33,288 bases of DNA, taken from Gammaproteobacteria bacterium. Its GTDB lineage: Bacteria; Pseudomonadota; Gammaproteobacteria; BMS3Bbin11. The stretch's first letter is position 1; every line of letters starts with the position of its first letter. The position numbers and the translations under genes were made by a program. Where the stretch lies: positions 91,820-125,107 of the forward strand of contig JAADJE010000012.1 of NCBI GenBank assembly GCA_013150915.1, written 5' to 3'. The notes beneath the pieces were generated by a model. The model was not told where the DNA came from. It ran no database searches and worked only from the letters and a program-made list of their open reading frames with translations. Shown piece after piece: positions 16,494 through 23,932 of the stretch.

Positions 16494-16721
16494 ATGGACA
16501 TAGTCGATATTTTAATTTACATTCACCCAGACTTACTGGCAAACCAACGTGTAAAGCTTGAAGAGACGATAAGCTCCAGTGAAGGTATTATGTCGGTTCA
16601 TTTTAGTCCACAACATACACGCGAATTGACCGTAGCCTATAACCCGGAGACGACTAGCTCGAAAACGATCCTCGAGCAGGTCAGGTTATGGGACAGAGAA
16701 GCCACGATGGTGGGATTATAG
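16494..16721 (+). CDS. Small HMA-fold-like protein lacking CXXC
   Basis: This 75-aa protein has the alternating pattern of a ferredoxin-like (heavy-metal-associated type) fold: strand DIVDILIYIH, helix through QRVKLEETISS, strand IMSVHFSP, strand ELTVAYNP, helix SKTILEQVRLW. The metal-binding CXXC of true HMA domains is missing; there is no cysteine, but histidines are present. An AAAGGAG lies ahead of the ATG. It is 51 bases after the TVP38-rhodanese gene and likely co-transcribed. The function is unknown; it could be a non-metal protein-protein module. Confidence 0.75.
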   Translation: MDIVDILIYIHPDLLANQRVKLEETISSSEGIMSVHFSPQHTRELTVAYNPETTSSKTILEQVRLWDREATMVGL

Positions 16722-16744
16722 ATACATTATTCAGGAAGGAATTT

Positions 16745-16894
16745 ATGACGAGTCAATTCGGAACTGCAGTCGTGTCTCACAAATAAAGTCATACAACCGA
16801 GCTGCCGAATACATTTACACTGGAAAATACCTGTCTATCGGATTACGTGGATGAAAAGGATAAGGATAAACTCGATGAATGCCCGGAACGATGA
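16745..16894 (+). pseudogene. Small decayed gene with one in-frame stop
   Basis: AGGAAGGA precedes an ATG at 16745. The reading continues 50 codons to TGA at 16892-16894 but has an in-frame TAA at codon 14 (16784-16786). The rest encodes a charged stretch (LSDYVDEKDKDKLDECPER). I do not recognise the family. The good ribosome binding site and long continuation after one stop suggest recent inactivation rather than chance. Confidence 0.4.
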
Positions 16895-16925
16895 GTAATG
16901 GGAAAAGGTCAAATGGGGCATATCT

Positions 16926-17007
16926 ATTAATTCATGTATAATTATATTGACTCCAGAATTTTCTATTTCTACGATAAGAATCTTCGTCATAGCCAGCTAT
17001 TACGAAG
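16926..17007. repeat. Degenerate copy of the palindromic element near 12.6 kb
   Basis: ATTAATTCATG at 16926-16936 matches the inner edge of the terminal repeat of the 12.6-kb element (opposite orientation). About 50 bases later a near-perfect hairpin (CTTCGTCATAGC at 16982-16993, CA loop, GCTATTACGAAG at 16996-17007) matches that element's central palindrome. The spacing between the two matches is similar in both places (about 78 against 94 bases). The terminal repeats themselves are not recognisable here, so this is an eroded remnant. Confidence 0.5.
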
Positions 17008-17033
17008 TACATGGATAAACAAGCACTGGATGA

Positions 17034-17132
17034 CAGGGTGTCATTGAACCGCTGAGTGATCCTTGCCTTGATATAGCAGATTTTGAATCACAATCTGATA
17101 AATTTACAATTAATAAAGGTACCCATAAGTAA
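17034..17132 (+). pseudogene. Fragment of an unrecognised coding sequence
   Basis: An open stretch with no start codon runs from after a TGA at 17031 to TAA at 17130-17132. It encodes a protein-like sequence (GVIEPLSDPCLDIADFESQS and DKFTINKGTHK). Its end touches the damaged start of the flavoprotein remnant that follows, as if the two were once adjacent genes of one operon. The family is not identified. Confidence 0.35.
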
Positions 17133-17294
17133 TCTGAAATAGCACTTATATCTGGTGACGGCATCGGTGGTATTGTCGCTACAACACGATGGTGTAATCG
17201 ACTGATACCGGAACATCACGTTGTATTATTCGAGGGTGAAGCGGCATGTATTTACTCCCTCGTTTTCTCACACAGAATAATATTGAATGGCTAA
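17125..17294 (+). pseudogene. Remnant of a sulfide:quinone oxidoreductase-like flavoprotein
   Basis: From 17133 the reading gives IALISGDGIGGIVATTR, then RLIPEHHVVLFEGEA. This matches the N-terminal FAD-binding fold of SQR/FCSD-type oxidoreductases (normally a GGGxGG loop, then PxxHxVxLxE). The expected start reads ATA AGT AAT CTG AAA at 17125-17139 with one base missing before ATA GCA, so both start codon and frame are lost. The first glycine of the dinucleotide motif is replaced (GDGIGG). A stop occurs at 17292-17294 after only about 50 residues, and the rest of a roughly 400-residue protein is absent. This is a broken gene, probably decayed in place. Confidence 0.6.
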
Positions 17295-17329
17295 GTCGAT
17301 AAAAGCTTAGCGAGCAAGGAGCCTGCCAC

Positions 17330-18538
17330 ATGAAAAAAAAGTCTGTCATCATCATCGCATTAGTCATTGTTATAATTGGTTTTTTTACGTGGCGTTTTAT
17401 TCGTCCGATGGAAATATTTGTCGTTGATGATCGGTTTGCCTATCCTGTTGATACATCCGAGGTGCCGCCTGTACTGGGTGACCTGAGTGCAGAGACCTGT
17501 GGCTCGTGCCATACAGAATTTTATCGGGAATGGCGTACGACAATACACAGTAAGGCTTTCACCGATCCTTATTTTCAGGCTGACTGGAAGTTTGAAGATA
17601 AACGAGATAGTTGCCGACTGTGTCACACGCCACTCGATCGTCAGCAACCGCAGACAGTTCTGGGTTACCGGGATGCATCTAAATGGGATCCAGTGCTTGA
17701 GGAAAATCCAAATTTTGATTCCAAACTTCAACACGAGGGTGTGACCTGCGCCGCCTGTCACTACCGTGAGGGGAAAATAGTGGGTGTACTCGACAATGTT
17801 AATGCACCGCATCCGGTAAAGAAGCTGGAGAATGCGAATGAAGTCTGCGTTCGCTGTCATGTGGTCGATGGCAAGCGCTGGGATACCTTTTACCGCTTTC
17901 CTCCCTGCGGCACGGTTGCTGAAATTCAATCATCAAAAGGTACTGTAAAAAGATCAGGCGAAACAGTCGTACAGGATATTGCATCGCTGGGCTGTGTAGA
18001 CTGCCACATGCCGGCAATTAAGCGACCACTGGTTGAGGGTGGTGTGGTGCGTAATGCGCGACAGCATCTGTGGCGAGGTGGGCACGATCCGGAAATGGTC
18101 AAGAAGGCCTTTACGGCGGATCTGTTTGAAGTAGCATTAACAAAGAAGAATAAAAGAAAATTCACCTTTGAAATCACGAATACAGGAACCCGCCACTATC
18201 TGCCTACAGGTACACCTGATCGCTATCTATCAGTCAATATGAAACTGCTTGATTCACAGGGAAAAGTTCTAAAAGAACAGTATCATAAACTGATACGGAA
18301 AATGATGTGGCGGCCGTTTATTATTGACCTGGCTGATACACGCCTTCCTTACGGTAAGCCGCGTCAGTACTCCATGGAATATTCAACGGGTGAATTTAAC
18401 AATGCCGCTGCCATAGAGGTGAAAGTGCGCTATCACCTGGTCAATGAGAAAAGGCTTAAGCGAATAAACTATCAAAGTAAGGAACCTATTGATTATGAAG
18501 TGTTCTCAAAGCGTATCGATCTTTCAGAAGCCGAATGA
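17330..18538 (+). CDS. Membrane-anchored pentaheme cytochrome c
   Basis: This 402-aa protein has one N-terminal helix (about residues 5-23) that anchors it facing the periplasm. Five CXXCH heme motifs are visible: CGSCH at 57, CRLCH at 95, CAACH at 140, CVRCH at 173 and CVDCH at 222. The heme part resembles the cytochrome c554-type multiheme family. Residues about 260-400 form a heme-free, beta-rich domain (FTFEITNTGTRHYLPTGTPD). AAGGAG precedes the ATG. The next gene, a mercuric-reductase-like flavoprotein, starts 10 bases after its stop. It probably moves electrons between the quinone pool and periplasmic partners; the substrate is not known. Maturation would need the Ccm proteins. Confidence 0.92.
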   Translation: MKKKSVIIIALVIVIIGFFTWRFIRPMEIFVVDDRFAYPVDTSEVPPVLGDLSAETCGSCHTEFYREWRTTIHSKAFTDPYFQADWKFEDKRDSCRLCHTPLDRQQPQTVLGYRDASKWDPVLEENPNFDSKLQHEGVTCAACHYREGKIVGVLDNVNAPHPVKKLENANEVCVRCHVVDGKRWDTFYRFPPCGTVAEIQSSKGTVKRSGETVVQDIASLGCVDCHMPAIKRPLVEGGVVRNARQHLWRGGHDPEMVKKAFTADLFEVALTKKNKRKFTFEITNTGTRHYLPTGTPDRYLSVNMKLLDSQGKVLKEQYHKLIRKMMWRPFIIDLADTRLPYGKPRQYSMEYSTGEFNNAAAIEVKVRYHLVNEKRLKRINYQSKEPIDYEVFSKRIDLSEAE

Positions 18539-18548
18539 GTAAAAATAA

Positions 18549-19973
18549 ATGAAAAAGTTTGACCTGGTGGTTATCGGTGGTGGGACAGGCGGGCTTATTG
18601 TCACCAGCGTTGCCGCGCAACTGGGCTTAAAAGTCACTTTGATTGAGCGTAAAGAAAAACTCGGTGGTGACTGCTTACACACGGGCTGTGTCCCAAGTAA
18701 GACCCTTATTCATACCGCAAAAGTGGCTTCACTGATGCGAAGAGCGGATGAATACGGACTTGAGAGTGTGGCGCCTGAGGTGGATTTAGCTCGTGTCAGT
18801 GATCATGTTCAATCGGTCATTGATCAGATCCAGCCTCACGATGATCCCGAACGTTTTCGTGGTTATGGTGCGGAGGTGGTGTTTGGTCACGCCAGCTTTA
18901 TTGACCCATATACTGTCGAAGTCAATGGGCAAAGTATACAAGGTCGTCGCTTTGTCATCGCCAGTGGCTCCCGCCCTTTTATACCGCCAATTCCTGGACT
19001 TGATGAAGTACCGTACCTGACCAATGAAAATATTTTTTCCCTTCGAGAGCTGCCTGTGAGACTAATCGTACTTGGCGGTGGTGCTATCGGGGTAGAGATG
19101 GCACAGGCATACGCCAGGTTGGGCAGTCAGGTGACGATAGTTGAGCGGTTGCCGCATCTGTTGCCACAGGAAGACCCTGAGATTAGTGACATGCTGGCAG
19201 CAAGCCTAAAAAAGGAAGGCATAGACATCCTTACCACTACATCGGCGGAGCATGTCAGTAAAACGGATGATATCTATCGCATGCGATGTAGCCGTGAAAG
19301 TGAGAGAGATATAGAATTAGAATGTGATGCTCTGCTGGTTGCTGTCGGCAGAAGGCCCAACGTAGAAAATATGGGACTGGATGCTGTGGGAGTTGTGTAC
19401 GATAACAAGGGCATCAAGGTCGACAGACGATTGCGCAGTACAAGTAAACATATCTTTGCCTGCGGTGATGTGACGGGGCCTTATCCGTTTACCCACATGG
19501 CGGAGTACCAGGCCGGTATCGTTATCAGCAATGCCGTATTCCGCTTCCCGAAAAAAACCGATTACAGGGTCGTCCCCTGGGTAACCTACAGTGATCCGGA
19601 ACTGGCCAGGGTAGGCATCACGGAACAACAGGCAAAAGAACAGGGCATAGACGTAGATGTCCTGAGATTCCCTTTCAACGATATTGACCGGGCTTTGGCC
19701 GAGGTCGAGACGGCCGGTGAGATGAAGATGATTAGTCGTAAGGGAAAAATACTCGGTGCGACAATACTTGGCCCGCACGCCGGGGAGCTGATACATGAAA
19801 TTGTGCTGGCAATGCAGGCTGGGCTGAAGATAGGTGATATCTCTGGGACTATCCATGCTTATCCGACATTGGCACAGATTTCTAGACGAACAGTAAATAC
19901 CTATTATGGTGAGAAGTTGTTCAGTGACCGCACACGAAAGGTGGTAGGTTGGATAAACAAACTACTGTCTTGA
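18549..19973 (+). CDS. Mercuric-reductase-like FAD/NAD(P) disulfide oxidoreductase
   Basis: This 474-aa class I pyridine nucleotide-disulfide oxidoreductase has an FAD loop GGGTGG near the N-terminus, redox cysteines Cys42 and Cys47 (GGDCLHTGCVPSK), the NAD(P) loop LGGGAIGVEMA, and the dimerisation domain with HAYPTLAQ (His436). It lacks both the N-terminal HMA domain and the C-terminal cysteine pair of true MerA, so mercury reduction is unlikely. The usual acidic partner of the catalytic histidine is Gln443 here. Such proteins often accompany TVP38-type membrane proteins, as two genes upstream. The substrate is unknown; a thiol, persulfide or arsenic-thiol compound would fit the locus (inference). 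Confidence 0.9.
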   Translation: MKKFDLVVIGGGTGGLIVTSVAAQLGLKVTLIERKEKLGGDCLHTGCVPSKTLIHTAKVASLMRRADEYGLESVAPEVDLARVSDHVQSVIDQIQPHDDPERFRGYGAEVVFGHASFIDPYTVEVNGQSIQGRRFVIASGSRPFIPPIPGLDEVPYLTNENIFSLRELPVRLIVLGGGAIGVEMAQAYARLGSQVTIVERLPHLLPQEDPEISDMLAASLKKEGIDILTTTSAEHVSKTDDIYRMRCSRESERDIELECDALLVAVGRRPNVENMGLDAVGVVYDNKGIKVDRRLRSTSKHIFACGDVTGPYPFTHMAEYQAGIVISNAVFRFPKKTDYRVVPWVTYSDPELARVGITEQQAKEQGIDVDVLRFPFNDIDRALAEVETAGEMKMISRKGKILGATILGPHAGELIHEIVLAMQAGLKIGDISGTIHAYPTLAQISRRTVNTYYGEKLFSDRTRKVVGWINKLLS

Positions 19974-20015
19974 ATAATTTATTTACTAACGTACCTTTAA
20001 GGATTACAGAAATCC

Positions 20016-20975
20016 ATGCTAGCAACTTTACCATTACTTGAAGAAACTGATTTTCCTGCCATCCGCCGAGGTAAGCTGGAAATTTTACAAGTTAACATTG
20101 GCTACCTTTGTAACCAGAGTTGTTTGCACTGCCATGTCGATGCCGGTCCGAATCGAAAGGAGCAGATGGATCGGCAAACGGTTGATGATCTGATCGGTTT
20201 CTTGAAGAAAACAGATATTCGGATACTTGATATTACCGGTGGCTCACCAGAGATAAATGAACACTTCCGTTATCTGGTGACGGTTGCCAGAAAGCATGGG
20301 GTACATGTTATTGATCGTTGTAACCTGTCTATACTGAATGAACCTGGGCAGGAAGATCTTGCTGAATTTCTTGCCTCACAAGAGGTTGAAATTGTTGCTT
20401 CTATGCCCTGTTACCTTAAGGATAATGTTGATGCACAACGCGGTAAAGGTGTTTACCGATCCAGTATCGCAGGCTTACACAAACTCAATGCGCTTGGATA
20501 TGGAAAACCCGGCACAGGTTTGACGCTGAATCTGATGTATAACCCGCAGGGCCCGTCACTGCCGCCTGCTCAAGACATACTGGAAGCAGATTACAAACGC
20601 GAATTACAGCAGCGGGAGCGCGTGGAATTTAATAGTCTCTTTGTTTTAGTCAATATGCCCATCAAACGTTTCGGTAGCATGTTGATATCGAAGGGTCAGT
20701 TCAGTGAGTATATGCAGCTGCTTAAAGATAACTATGAAGCATCAAACCTGAAGAGCGTTATGTGTTGTACGCTGATCAGCGTGGACTGGCAGGGCTATGT
20801 TTATGATTGTGATTTTAATCAGATGCTGGAACTTCCGTTGTACATTCAGGGTCGAACAAGGACTCACATAAACCAGATCAGTGTTGATGACTTGAAGGGA
20901 AACCCCATTGTCATTGGGGATCATTGTTATGGTTGTACGGCTGGTCAGGGTTGTAGTTGTAGCGGGGCCTTGTAA
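20016..20975 (+). CDS. arsS: ArsS, radical SAM arsenosugar biosynthesis protein
   Basis: This 319-aa radical SAM protein has CX3CX2C at Cys32, Cys36 and Cys39 (CNQSCLHC), which binds the 4Fe-4S cluster and S-adenosylmethionine. The SPASM-like C-terminal segment (CYGCTAGQGCSCSGAL, residues 304-319) carries the extra cysteines of the ArsS family. In known systems ArsS works after ArsM and forms the 5'-deoxyadenosyl dimethylarsine intermediate on the way to arsenosugars. It lies upstream of two glycosyltransferases and arsM, which supports the assignment. ATG at 20016; 42 bases from the flavoprotein. Confidence 0.95.
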   Translation: MLATLPLLEETDFPAIRRGKLEILQVNIGYLCNQSCLHCHVDAGPNRKEQMDRQTVDDLIGFLKKTDIRILDITGGSPEINEHFRYLVTVARKHGVHVIDRCNLSILNEPGQEDLAEFLASQEVEIVASMPCYLKDNVDAQRGKGVYRSSIAGLHKLNALGYGKPGTGLTLNLMYNPQGPSLPPAQDILEADYKRELQQRERVEFNSLFVLVNMPIKRFGSMLISKGQFSEYMQLLKDNYEASNLKSVMCCTLISVDWQGYVYDCDFNQMLELPLYIQGRTRTHINQISVDDLKGNPIVIGDHCYGCTAGQGCSCSGAL

Positions 20976-21055
20976 CGGCAGTAAAAGACTTGAGACTAAG
21001 GACTAAGAATTATTATAAGGGTTATGATTCGGGGAGTCTATAATGAAGGTCAAAG

Positions 21056-21730
21056 ATGAAAATTTCTATTATCATACCTGCGCGTAATGAAGCGGAGAAT
21101 ATAGGCAGTTTGTTGCAGTCATTGCAGATGTTTCGTAAAAATGGCCACGAGCTAATTTTGGTTGACGGTTACAGTGAGGACAAAACAGCCAGTATTGCCG
21201 ATCCCCTGGTCGACAAACTGATTAAAACACCGGCCAGCCGAGCCCTGCAAATGAATGTGGGTGCTGGTGAAGCGACAGGGGATGTACTGTGGTTTCTCCA
21301 TGCTGACAGTATCGTCCCGAAGCAGGCGGATAGGTTGATCATCAATGCGGTAACGATGAAGACCTTTACCTGGGGTCGATTTGATATCCGTTTAAGTGGC
21401 CGACAGTACCTCTTCCGTCTAGTGGAAGCGAGTATGAATCTACGGTCACGGTTGACCGGTATCGCAACGGGTGATCAGGGTGTTTTTGTGAGCCGTGGAT
21501 TATTCTACAAGGCCGGTGGTTTTCCAGAGCAGTGCCTGATGGAAGATGTCGCCCTGAGCAAACACCTGAAGAAATATCAGGCTCCGATTTGCTTGCACGA
21601 AAAGCTGGAGACTTCAAGCCGAAGATGGGAACAGCGCGGCATCATCCGCACTATTTTATTGATGTGGCGACTTCGTTTGGCTTATTTTCTTGGTGTCCCC
21701 GTGGACAAACTGGCATTACACTATGATTGA
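21056..21730 (+). CDS. Family 2 glycosyltransferase of the arsenosugar cluster type
   Basis: This 224-aa GT2-fold protein has the N-terminal SIIIPARNEAENIGSLL, an acidic DXD-like site in FLHADS, and an ED motif (LMEDVALSKHLK). It matches the TIGR04283 group, named for co-occurrence with arsenosugar genes. It is expected to transfer or build the sugar part of arsenosugars or a linked glycolipid; the exact donor and acceptor are not shown by sequence. The end contains a short amphipathic helix (LRLAYFLGVPVDKLALHY). It abuts the next gene by overlap of possible starts. Confidence 0.9.
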   Translation: MKISIIIPARNEAENIGSLLQSLQMFRKNGHELILVDGYSEDKTASIADPLVDKLIKTPASRALQMNVGAGEATGDVLWFLHADSIVPKQADRLIINAVTMKTFTWGRFDIRLSGRQYLFRLVEASMNLRSRLTGIATGDQGVFVSRGLFYKAGGFPEQCLMEDVALSKHLKKYQAPICLHEKLETSSRRWEQRGIIRTILLMWRLRLAYFLGVPVDKLALHYD

Positions 21731-21738
21731 TCAGAGTA

Positions 21739-22374
21739 ATGATTAATAAGGATTTCAAATACCCGTCTACAAAAATTCTTGTCTTTGCTAAGGCCCCTGA
21801 AGAGGGGAAAGTAAAGACCCGACTGGCGAGCAGTATCGGTGATAAGGCGGCACTAAGTTTCCACGAACAGATGCTTGAGCGGACACTGGAGACGGCGTGC
21901 AAATATAAGCTTGCCAGTGTGGAATTACATGTTTCAGGAAATACTGATCACTCGCTGATTCAGTCATTGGCCATACAATATGACATCATAGTCAGAGCAC
22001 AGTACGGGAGCGATCTGGGTGAGAGGATGTATTATGCGCTTGAACAGTCCCTCCTTGGCTGCCGTTACTGCGTGCTAATAGGGACAGATTGTCCTACCAT
22101 GAATGTTGATTATCTGGCTAACGCATTCACTGCACTGATACGGGGGCAGGATGTAGTATTGGGGCCTGCGGAAGATGGTGGCTACGTACTTATTGGGGTA
22201 CGACAGGCAAGCAGAGACTGGTTTAATAATATCGCCTGGGGCAGTCGCCATGTACTCGAGCAGAGTCGGCAGAAGATACTGGCCAATGGTGCACAGCTTG
22301 AAGAATTACAACCTCTCTGGGATGTGGATCAGATAACAGATTTTCAGCGTTGGCAGCTGCAAACGGGCATGTGA
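21739..22374 (+). CDS. Nucleotidyl/glycosyltransferase of the arsenosugar cluster type (DUF2064)
   Basis: This 211-aa protein of the TIGR04282/DUF2064 group has ILVFAKAPEEGKVKTRL near the start, GTDCPTM in the middle and GPAEDGGYVLIG further on. These are the three conserved blocks of this GT-A-like nucleotidyltransferase fold. It is usually paired with the TIGR04283 transferase, as here, and the two probably act one after the other on the sugar. I prefer the ATG at 21739 to an in-frame TTG at 21727 that would overlap the upstream stop. arsM follows after 33 bases. Confidence 0.9.
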   Translation: MINKDFKYPSTKILVFAKAPEEGKVKTRLASSIGDKAALSFHEQMLERTLETACKYKLASVELHVSGNTDHSLIQSLAIQYDIIVRAQYGSDLGERMYYALEQSLLGCRYCVLIGTDCPTMNVDYLANAFTALIRGQDVVLGPAEDGGYVLIGVRQASRDWFNNIAWGSRHVLEQSRQKILANGAQLEELQPLWDVDQITDFQRWQLQTGM

Positions 22375-22407
22375 TGCAATTAAATAAATGTTATTTCGGA
22401 GGATATT

Positions 22408-23214
22408 TTGAGCCAGCTTAAAGCAGATGTACTGCGGCAGAGAGTAAGAAAAGCCTACACGGAAGTAGCAGAAGCAGATACCGGTGGCGACTGTTGTGGG
22501 GAAGTCAGCTCCTGCTGTGGTGTTTCAGATGATGAACAGATCAATGCCATCATTTCGTCTCGCCTGGGTTATACGCAGGATGATCGGGATGCTGTGCCCG
22601 ATGGTGCGGACATGGGGCTGGGATGTGGTAACCCGCGTGCAATCGCCAGCCTGAAAGTTGGTGAGACAGTTCTTGATCTGGGTAGTGGCGGGGGCTTTGA
22701 TGTATTCCTGGCGGCACAGGAAGTAGGTGAAGCCGGTCACGTAATCGGTGTTGATATGACTCCGACTATGATAAGCAAGGCAAGATCTAACGCAGAAAAG
22801 GCCAATTTTTCAATGGTTGAGTTCCGTCTCGGGGAGATCGAGCATCTACCTGTTGCCGATAAGAGCGTCGATGTCATTATCTCAAATTGTGTGATCAATT
22901 TGTCTCCTGATAAGTCACAGGTGTTTAGAGAAATGTTTCGCGTATTGAGAACGGGGGGCAGGCTGGCGATCTCCGATGTGGTGGCGACTACGGAACTGCC
23001 CGAATCCATACGCAACGATCCTTATCTGCATTCTGCCTGTGTGGGGGGGGCAGAACGCATTGAGTATCTTGAGAAAATCATACAACAGGCTGGCTTCATC
23101 AACATAATTATCCAGCCCAAGGATGACTCACGTGAATTTATCCGTGATTGGGTGCCGGGATCAAAAGTGGAAGACTATGTCGTATCAGCGACTATAGAAG
23201 GAATTAAGGGCTAA
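22408..23214 (+). CDS. arsM: ArsM, arsenite S-adenosylmethionine methyltransferase
   Basis: This 268-aa class I methyltransferase has the SAM loop VLDLGSGGGFDV (about residues 88-99). Three of the conserved arsenic-binding cysteines are present: Cys73 (LGCGNP), Cys161 (SNCVINL) and Cys211 (CVGGA), matching Cys72, Cys174 and Cys224 of the algal enzyme CmArsM. Extra cysteine pairs lie at residues 29-30 and 36-37 (CCGEVSSCCG). It methylates As(III) stepwise to mono- and dimethyl arsenicals, the substrate for ArsS. The start is TTG at 22408 with GGAGG five bases upstream. It is the last gene of the rightward train; the MerR gene converges on it. Confidence 0.95.
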   Translation: MSQLKADVLRQRVRKAYTEVAEADTGGDCCGEVSSCCGVSDDEQINAIISSRLGYTQDDRDAVPDGADMGLGCGNPRAIASLKVGETVLDLGSGGGFDVFLAAQEVGEAGHVIGVDMTPTMISKARSNAEKANFSMVEFRLGEIEHLPVADKSVDVIISNCVINLSPDKSQVFREMFRVLRTGGRLAISDVVATTELPESIRNDPYLHSACVGGAERIEYLEKIIQQAGFINIIIQPKDDSREFIRDWVPGSKVEDYVVSATIEGIKG

Positions 23215-23451
23215 CCCCCTATTTTCTGTATTTCTAATATCTTTCTATGTATTAAGCCGTAATACATGGAAGGATAATACTAATAGTCATTAGAAGGGAT
23301 CAAACAAAGGAGAAAAAGAAAAAGGCGACAGCGTGTTATCGGGGTGTTTACCCAGTGTGTTAACGTTTGGTTGGGTGACAACAGTGCCTGTGCCCACAAC
23401 GACAATTATAATTATAATATGCAGACATACAGGGTTCGGGTCACAACGCGC

Positions 23452-23868
23452 TCAATTCTTCTCGATTCCCTTCAGATCTATTCTGTCAATGATAGGGCAG
23501 CCGTCAGCAGAGCCTCTACAGAGATTCAGTAATAATTGCAGTTCATTACGCAGCGTAGTCAATTCTGCAAGGTGGCACTCAATGTCGCCCAGCTTGTTGG
23601 CTGTTAGCTCTCGAACTTCATTTTTTGCATGATGAGGGTCTTCGCGCATTTTCAGCAAATTGGCAATCTCTGCCAGACTGAAGTTCATTTTCTGAGCACG
23701 CTGTATGAAGCGCAGGCGTGAAAGATCACGGTCATCATATTGGCGAACCCCCCCGTTTGATCTGGCGACAGGGGGCAAAAGTTTGATTTTTTCATAATAG
23801 CGCAGCGTGTCAGTACTGATGCAAAGCTGCTCCTTAACATCGCCAATCCGGTAAAATCGGCTGTTCAT
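23452..23868 (-). CDS. MerR-family metal-responsive regulator
   Basis: This 138-aa MerR-type activator has an N-terminal winged helix (FYRIGDVKEQLCISTDTLRY), a long dimerisation helix (about residues 78-112), and a C-terminal metal loop with Cys117 and Cys124 (CRGSADGC). The spacing resembles ZntR/CadR-like loops, so a soft metal ion is the likely signal. Which metal cannot be told from sequence. Its gene has a 19-bp-spacer promoter directly upstream, so it is probably autoregulated. It faces arsM tail to tail, about 237 bases apart, and that gap shows no clear gene. Confidence 0.9.
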   Translation of the reverse strand: MNSRFYRIGDVKEQLCISTDTLRYYEKIKLLPPVARSNGGVRQYDDRDLSRLRFIQRAQKMNFSLAEIANLLKMREDPHHAKNEVRELTANKLGDIECHLAELTTLRNELQLLLNLCRGSADGCPIIDRIDLKGIEKN

Positions 23869-23901
23869 GAGTTGTGACCTCGTAGAATGGTTCCCGTATA
23901 A

Positions 23902-23932
23902 ATTATAGTACCTGGAGCCAACTTTAGGTCAA
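23902..23932 (-). promoter_or_regulatory. MerR-type promoter with 19-bp spacer and dyad operator
   Basis: On the minus strand TTGACC (23927-23932) and TATAAT (23902-23907) are separated by exactly 19 bases, the hallmark of promoters switched on by MerR proteins. The spacer carries a dyad with ACCT and AGGT arms (ACCTAAAGTTGGCTCCAGGT). It reads into the MerR gene that begins at 23868, indicating self-control. Confidence 0.8.

Noticed and set aside
17360-17929. Minus-strand 189-codon open frame inside the pentaheme cytochrome gene
   Set aside because: The plus strand encodes five CXXCH motifs and a clear anchor; the antisense frame has no recognisable domain and is a shadow.
18549-19973. Calling the flavoprotein a true mercuric reductase (merA)
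   Set aside because: It lacks the HMA domain and the C-terminal cysteine pair that deliver Hg(II). Only the general reductase fold is supported.
23333-23632. Plus-strand open frame of 99 codons after arsM
   Set aside because: It runs antisense into the MerR coding region, uses a GTG start with no close ribosome binding site, and has a low-complexity composition.
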